From Hemicordylus capensis (taxonomy: Eukaryota; Chordata; Lepidosauria; Squamata; Cordylidae), in assembly GCF_027244095.1 (NCBI RefSeq), contig NC_069657.1, forward strand, positions 247,544,674-247,608,673: 64,000 nt of DNA. The letters are read 5' to 3'. The translations under genes were made by a program, and so were the position numbers. The first letter of the stretch is position 1. Every line of letters starts with the position of its first letter. Below, in pieces: positions 59,043-64,000 of the stretch. Below the pieces are notes generated by a model. The model was not told where the DNA came from. It did not search any database and was given only the letters and a program-made list of their open reading frames with translations.

Positions 59043-61324
59043 CAGAGTTGGGGGAGGAGCTCAACTCTTCCTCCCTCAACTCTGGTTCCAGAGGACACAG
59101 CCTGTGGTTCCGCATTTGGATGTATTGCAGTCTGCATCCAACCTTGGGTTACAGCAATGAAACCCACTAGAACTCAAAGGTTCAGATTGGAGTTCTAATT
59201 CTGAACTCTCAATTTTCTCGCCACACCAAACTGGAATTTCCCACATTCGGATGCAACATCTGAGGAACTGCTGGCCTAAACTGAGGACAACTGCGGTTCC
59301 ACATTATGTGTGAATGTGGCCACAATCTGGCTTTGTAGTGTGGGGATTGCTCAGACACATCTAAATGCCATTCCACACATTACCAGAGAAAGACCTGGGT
59401 TTGCCACCAAATATATGGTCAACATTGAACTGCAGCCTGTCCCAGCTACCTGATATATGTGTGTTTTCACATGCCTATTTGTCTCATTTCCACATAGCAT
59501 CTCTGAAGTACATAATTAAAGCATCTCAAATGAATAAAATAAATAACATATGAATATGAATAAATAAAATAAGGGAATGTGTGAAGAGACCCTGCAAATG
59601 TATATGAGTGCTAGAAAAGAGTTGGAAATTTGATATGTATCTTATTCCTGCATTGCAAAGACCTGTGTGACATGTCTCCAGTTCTACTCATCTGCTTGAA
59701 CCCCTTTCTGGCCACATGCTCACAACTGCTTTTCTGACCCCAGAGATTAGCCAGGATCAGCAGCTGTGTGACAATCAGTATTGTTGCCAGGTTGCTGCAG
59801 TGCAGTGCACCATCTGCACAATCCTGGCTAATGGCTCTGGGAGAGCGAACCATGGCAACCATTAACCTCCAGGGACCCACATGGAATCCTGGCAGCCCTT
59901 GTGCTGCCCTCACCCTGGAAAGCCTTCAGTGTGCTACCAGCCACATTCCCATTGGCCCCAAAGCCAGAATGGGTGGCTGACGTAGCTGCAAGCAAGCTTG
60001 GCCATGCCTCCAGAGAGATTTGGCACCACTCAGCTCCAGCAGGGCAGCTGCCGCAGTGAGTTCCAGCTGCAGTAACCCTTTCCCTGCTAAGGGGAGATCA
60101 CATGGATCATGACCCGGCTGACCTTTGGATCTCCCCAGCAGGGAGCGGGGAGGCAGGCACATGCAAAGGGGCTGTCCAGGACTACACTGACACACTGGCT
60201 GTGTCATCAGACAGACCTGTCTGAACCCCGGGGTTGGATTAGGTGAATCCATGGGCCCTGGGGCATCCTGGACAGGTGCTGGCTGCTGCTATACTGGGGG
60301 TACTTCCTGCACTCAGGATATGCAGGTGTGCATCCCAGGGGAGGATGCACACTGTGAGTTCAGGAGATGGCAGAAGGTGAGGAGACAGCATCCTTTTCAG
60401 GGTTGTTCCCTGTCTGGCTTAGCAGAGATGAATATGCCCACACATCACCTTTCCCCTCACTGTCAACTTGGCATCTTCTCCCTGCTCTGGCAAATAAACT
60501 GGCTCCTGTCTGATTGCCATTTCTGGCACCCAAATGGGGATTGCAGTTTTTGGAGAAGGCTTCAGTCCCTGACTTCCACTGGTAAAAGAAACACAAAAGA
60601 GCTCTCCCTTGCCCCCAGTCAAAATAAGAGCTGCTCCATCTCTGTCTGCCTTTTAAAAGACCCTTAAGACGTACCTATTTTCTCAGATTTTTAGTTTACA
60701 ATATTTTAAAACAACCATGTACACTGCCTAGGGATACATAAATCAGATGGTTTATAAATATGATTGATTCATTGATGGATAAAAGGGAAGCCCCTTGTAG
60801 TGACCGTCTCCCCACCCTCTAAAGAGTTAACAGGAAGTGGACCCTTGTCTTGACTGACAGGCTGGTGAACTCCAGGGCTCAACTAATCAGTCGACCAGGT
60901 GGGTGAGCCATAAGAGCTGCAGGGGGGATTCTGGGAAGTAGAAAGGAAGTCTATGCTGGGAGCATGGAGAAGGACTTATGGCAAGGGAGTTTTGCTGCGG
61001 CAGGATGATTGTAGATCCCTGTAAGACAGGATTGCAGGAGGCTTGATTCTCATCAGGAGTGAGTTCAAGGGATGGAAGCTAGGATTTTTGGCTTCGGGAG
61101 ATTAGTCTAGGAAAAGAGTGTTTAGTCAGACTTCGCATCAGGAATTTATATTTCTGAAAAGAAATATAGAACTAGAACAGGTATACTACCCTGTGGAGCA
61201 CAGGAGGAACTCTTTGCAGGAAGCACAGAATATGTGTTTATTACATATACATATTGATGTTGACTTTTAGCCACATGCACTTCAATCATAAGCATGTAAA
61301 CTCAGAAGCAAATTCAACTAGGGT

Positions 61325-62567
61325 GTGTGTGTTTTTTAAAAAAATAATAATTAAATTTTTATTAATTTTAACAATATCTTAACATTCACATTGAACAAAT
61401 ATGGACTTCCCGCTCACACCTCCTCGTGAATCACCAACTATAGAATTAACCCTTGCTATAATAATAATTCAAAACAGATCTAAACCTTACAAACACGATT
61501 TTGATCTACCCAACCTGCTAATATTACTAGATTTCAAACCCTGTTGTAAAATCAATATTAGGAAAATAGTTCTTTAAATATAATAAGAATGGTTTCCAAT
61601 CCTCTTTAAAGCATTCTAAATTTTGGTCTCTTATCAGTACTGTAAGTTTTGCCATCTCCTCATATTCCAAAATTTTTATCAGCCAATCTTCTTTTGAAGG
61701 CAGTTCATTACTCTTCCATTTCTGTGCATATATTACTCTGGCCGCCGTAGTAGCGTACATAAGGAATGTTAAATTAGTTGTAGAAAACACTCCTTGCGTT
61801 ATTCCCAGCAGGAAGGATTCTGGCTTCTTAGGAAATGTCATTTTAAATATTTTCTTTAACTCATTATATATCATGTCCCAAAAGGCCTTAGCCTTCCTAC
61901 AAGTCTACCACATATGAAAAAAGTTTCCTTCAGAGTGTCCACATTTCCAACATTTGTTTGAAACATTTTTATACATTAATGCCAGGTTTTTTGTTGTCAG
62001 ATACCACCTATACATCATTTTATAATAATTTTCTTTTAGAACATAACATGCAGTGAACTTTAAATCAGTTTTCCATAATTTTTCCCAGGCTGCCATTTTT
62101 ATATTGCACCCCACATCTTGAGCCCATTTTACCATAGTCATTTTGACCACTTCGTCTCTTGTCTTCTCCAAAAGCAAGAGCTTATACATTTTAGAAACTA
62201 ATTTTTCATCATTTTCACACAGCTCCTTCTCAAATCTCGACATCTGATCCTCAAATCCAACTTTAAGATCCTTCTTATAAACTTCATTTAGCTGATGGTA
62301 CTGAAACCAATCACTAACCAAATTTTGTACTTCAGTTAAACTTTTTAACTTACAGTCCTTTTCTTGAAAATATAACAGATCCCTATAAGTACCCCATTGC
62401 AATTGCATATTTACCTCTTTACGTGCCAAAGCTTCAATCGGAGATACCCACAACGGAGTTTTAGGTTCCAACCATTTTTTATATTTTATCCAGACTCTCA
62501 TTAAATTCCTTCTTATGTAGTGGTTAAGAAAATCTTTGTGTACTTTACTTTTGTCATACCACAAATA
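61325..62567 (-). mobile_element. Young 5'-truncated L1 (ORF2 C-terminal part)
   Basis: The minus strand keeps one frame of 346 codons (62564-61527) broken by a single TAG at 61907-61905. It encodes the L1 ORF2 C-terminus, with PLWVSPIEALARK, the zinc motif CWKC..H and MIYNELKKIFKMTFPKKPES. The stop falls inside the cysteine-histidine motif. A perfect 15-bp duplication AAATTCAACTAGGGT lies at 61310-61324 and 62568-62582. The 3' end is A-rich and mixed with a CA run. Confidence 0.93.
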
Positions 62568-62582
62568 AAATTCAACTAGGGT

Positions 62583-63458
62583 TTTTGTTTTTGTTTTTTT
62601 TTAACATCTATCACAGGAGCAAGCAGCCCAGTTTGATCCTTTCTGTGAACTATGTTTAAACAGTTTATTATGTCAAGCAGAAGAAAAAGCCATGGTTTAT
62701 ATCAATTTGGGTTTATATATCCATCAAACTGATTTCAAACAGGACAACAGAATGGCATGCATGGAGTTACCCTTGTTTTTACAGATTAGCATTTCAAGGC
62801 CAAGAAAGCTTTTATAAGCACTTTGCTGTGATCTGATTTGCAAAGCCTTATTTTGAAGAAAGTGTATTAAAAAGATGTACTTTTGGTGATGGAGGATTGG
62901 GACATGTTTAATGTTCATTTTAGCAATTTGTGAAGCTACTTTCAAGAAGCTGGGGTACGTTAGTCCACTACAAGCTTATAAAAGACACAGTATGTAAGTT
63001 ATTTATATACTGTTACAAGCATACAACAAAATAAAATAGTAAATATTGTAAGGAGAAAAATTGGGATAGAGGACCATTTTCTCATGTATTTTGATATATA
63101 AGCCATTTTGAGAACTTTGTTCCTTAAAAAAATAAATAAATCAGTATATGAATATTGTAATAATATAAGGCAAAGACATAAGGAACACACACACGACAGA
63201 CTAAAGCTATATGCAGTTTAGTATCTTCAAAACACAAATATAATTAATCAAAAGCCAGAGGAAAACCAGAAACGATCAATTTTGTGATAGTATTTTTCTT
63301 CCCTCTTATTTTTAAAGCTTTTAATACTTTTTGTAGTGACTAATTTCCTCATAAGACAGTATACTATTGGGGTGGGGGAGGGTTTCTCACAAGTTTGCTT
63401 TGTATTAGAATAGTTTTGACTTACAATTGGCACTTGAAAATTTTTTTAAAGTTTGAAA

Positions 63459-63459
<1 letters not shown>
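62583..63459. other. AT-rich spacer
   Basis: I see no gene or defined repeat here, only A/T-rich runs such as that near 63125. Confidence 0.5.

Positions 63460-63512
<53 letters not shown>
63460..63512. repeat. (TC)n(AC)21 microsatellite
   Basis: A short TC run leads into 21 AC units, followed by a looser CACA-rich zone to about 63660. The remaining sequence to the window end has no recognised gene. Confidence 0.95.
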
Positions 63513-63514
<2 letters not shown>

Positions 63515-64000
63515 AATGTATATGGGTGTGCATTGGGGGGGGTCTCTTTCTCACACACATACAAACACTACATATAGTTTTTAAACACTATACAGTTCCA
63601 AATGGTGTGAGAGGTAGGTGGGGAAGAAACACACACAGGCTTTCAAATGCACACATGCAAACAAGTTCATACAGAGGGAAAAGAGAGAAACACAATGACT
63701 TAAACAAAGGGAACAAATCTCTCAGACACACAACAGATAAGTTTAATGTTTACTTGCTTTGCTCATGCTCAGCTATTCCACCTGGCTGCCTTGCTCTGCA
63801 TTCACATTCAAATGTCAAGCGGGGCAGGAGCACAAGGGATGGAACTCCAAAAGAACCAATTAGGCAGCTGCTGCTGGTGACAGAAGGCAGGGCAAGAAAG
63901 GAAGATGATTAACCCTTCCCTCCCCATTTCTGCTAATGATGGTGGTGGCAGTGAGGGGCAGCAGGTGGGGAGAAACTCCACTTTGGCAGAGAGCAGGCTG

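Larger units (their letters stand above)
57500..61309. other. PAQR8 upstream spacer
   Basis: Apart from the hAT element and the inverted repeat just listed, I see no gene. The segment 60780-61240 is unique or of unknown family. No MCM3 exon, the next human neighbour, is visible. Confidence 0.6.

Noticed and set aside
61527-62564. Two adjacent minus-strand frames as novel genes
   Set aside because: Both are one L1 ORF2 C-terminus split by a single stop, within a target-site-duplicated insertion.

Overview
This window is nuclear DNA of a squamate reptile, most likely a lizard. The evidence is vertebrate exon-intron genes plus a repeat set typical of lepidosaurs: a 5S-rRNA-derived SINE, a tRNA-derived SINE of the Sauria type, L2-clade LINEs, many short hAT elements with 8-bp target duplications, and a young L1. 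Nothing prokaryotic or organellar is present.

Two protein genes can be read with confidence, both on the minus strand. EFHC1 (EF-hand and DM10 protein of ciliary doublet microtubules) runs from the start codon at 32047 down to a stop at 6521. I resolved eleven coding exons with GT-AG borders and compatible phases, giving an intact 647-residue protein. Its last exon (6521-6610) is tiny and lies 5.3 kb beyond exon 10. PAQR8 (membrane progestin receptor beta) has its whole 352-codon reading frame in one exon (39252-40310). A likely non-coding first exon lies in a CpG island near 56.7-57.3 kb, so the intervening intron is about 16 kb. The order PAQR8 then EFHC1 on one strand matches what I recall of human 6p12. 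By the same synteny, the first about 4.8 kb may be the 3' untranslated region of convergent TRAM2, but no coding sequence of it is in the window.

Layout: 1-4820 is mostly unique sequence with poly(A) signals on the plus strand; 5.0-5.4 kb is a SINE cluster; 6.0-32.2 kb is EFHC1 with its CpG-rich promoter, an RFX X-box and an NRF1 site; 32.4-34.3 kb is spacer with a hAT element and SINEs; 34.3-39.2 kb is probably PAQR8 3' UTR and spacer; 39.25-40.34 kb is the PAQR8 coding exon; 40.3-56.7 kb is its first intron with two inverted solo LTRs, hAT elements, L2 pieces and a MIR-like SINE; 56.4-57.5 kb is the PAQR8 CpG island; 57.5-64 kb is upstream spacer with hAT, foldback and L1 insertions.

I found no undescribed gene system. 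The points most worth a second look are the X-box 65 bp upstream of the EFHC1 start codon, a fully canonical EF-hand loop that is degenerate in the human sequence as I remember it, a SINE ending about 14 bp from an EFHC1 splice acceptor, a CpG-dense hAT element in EFHC1 intron 7, and several cruciform-forming repeat clusters.
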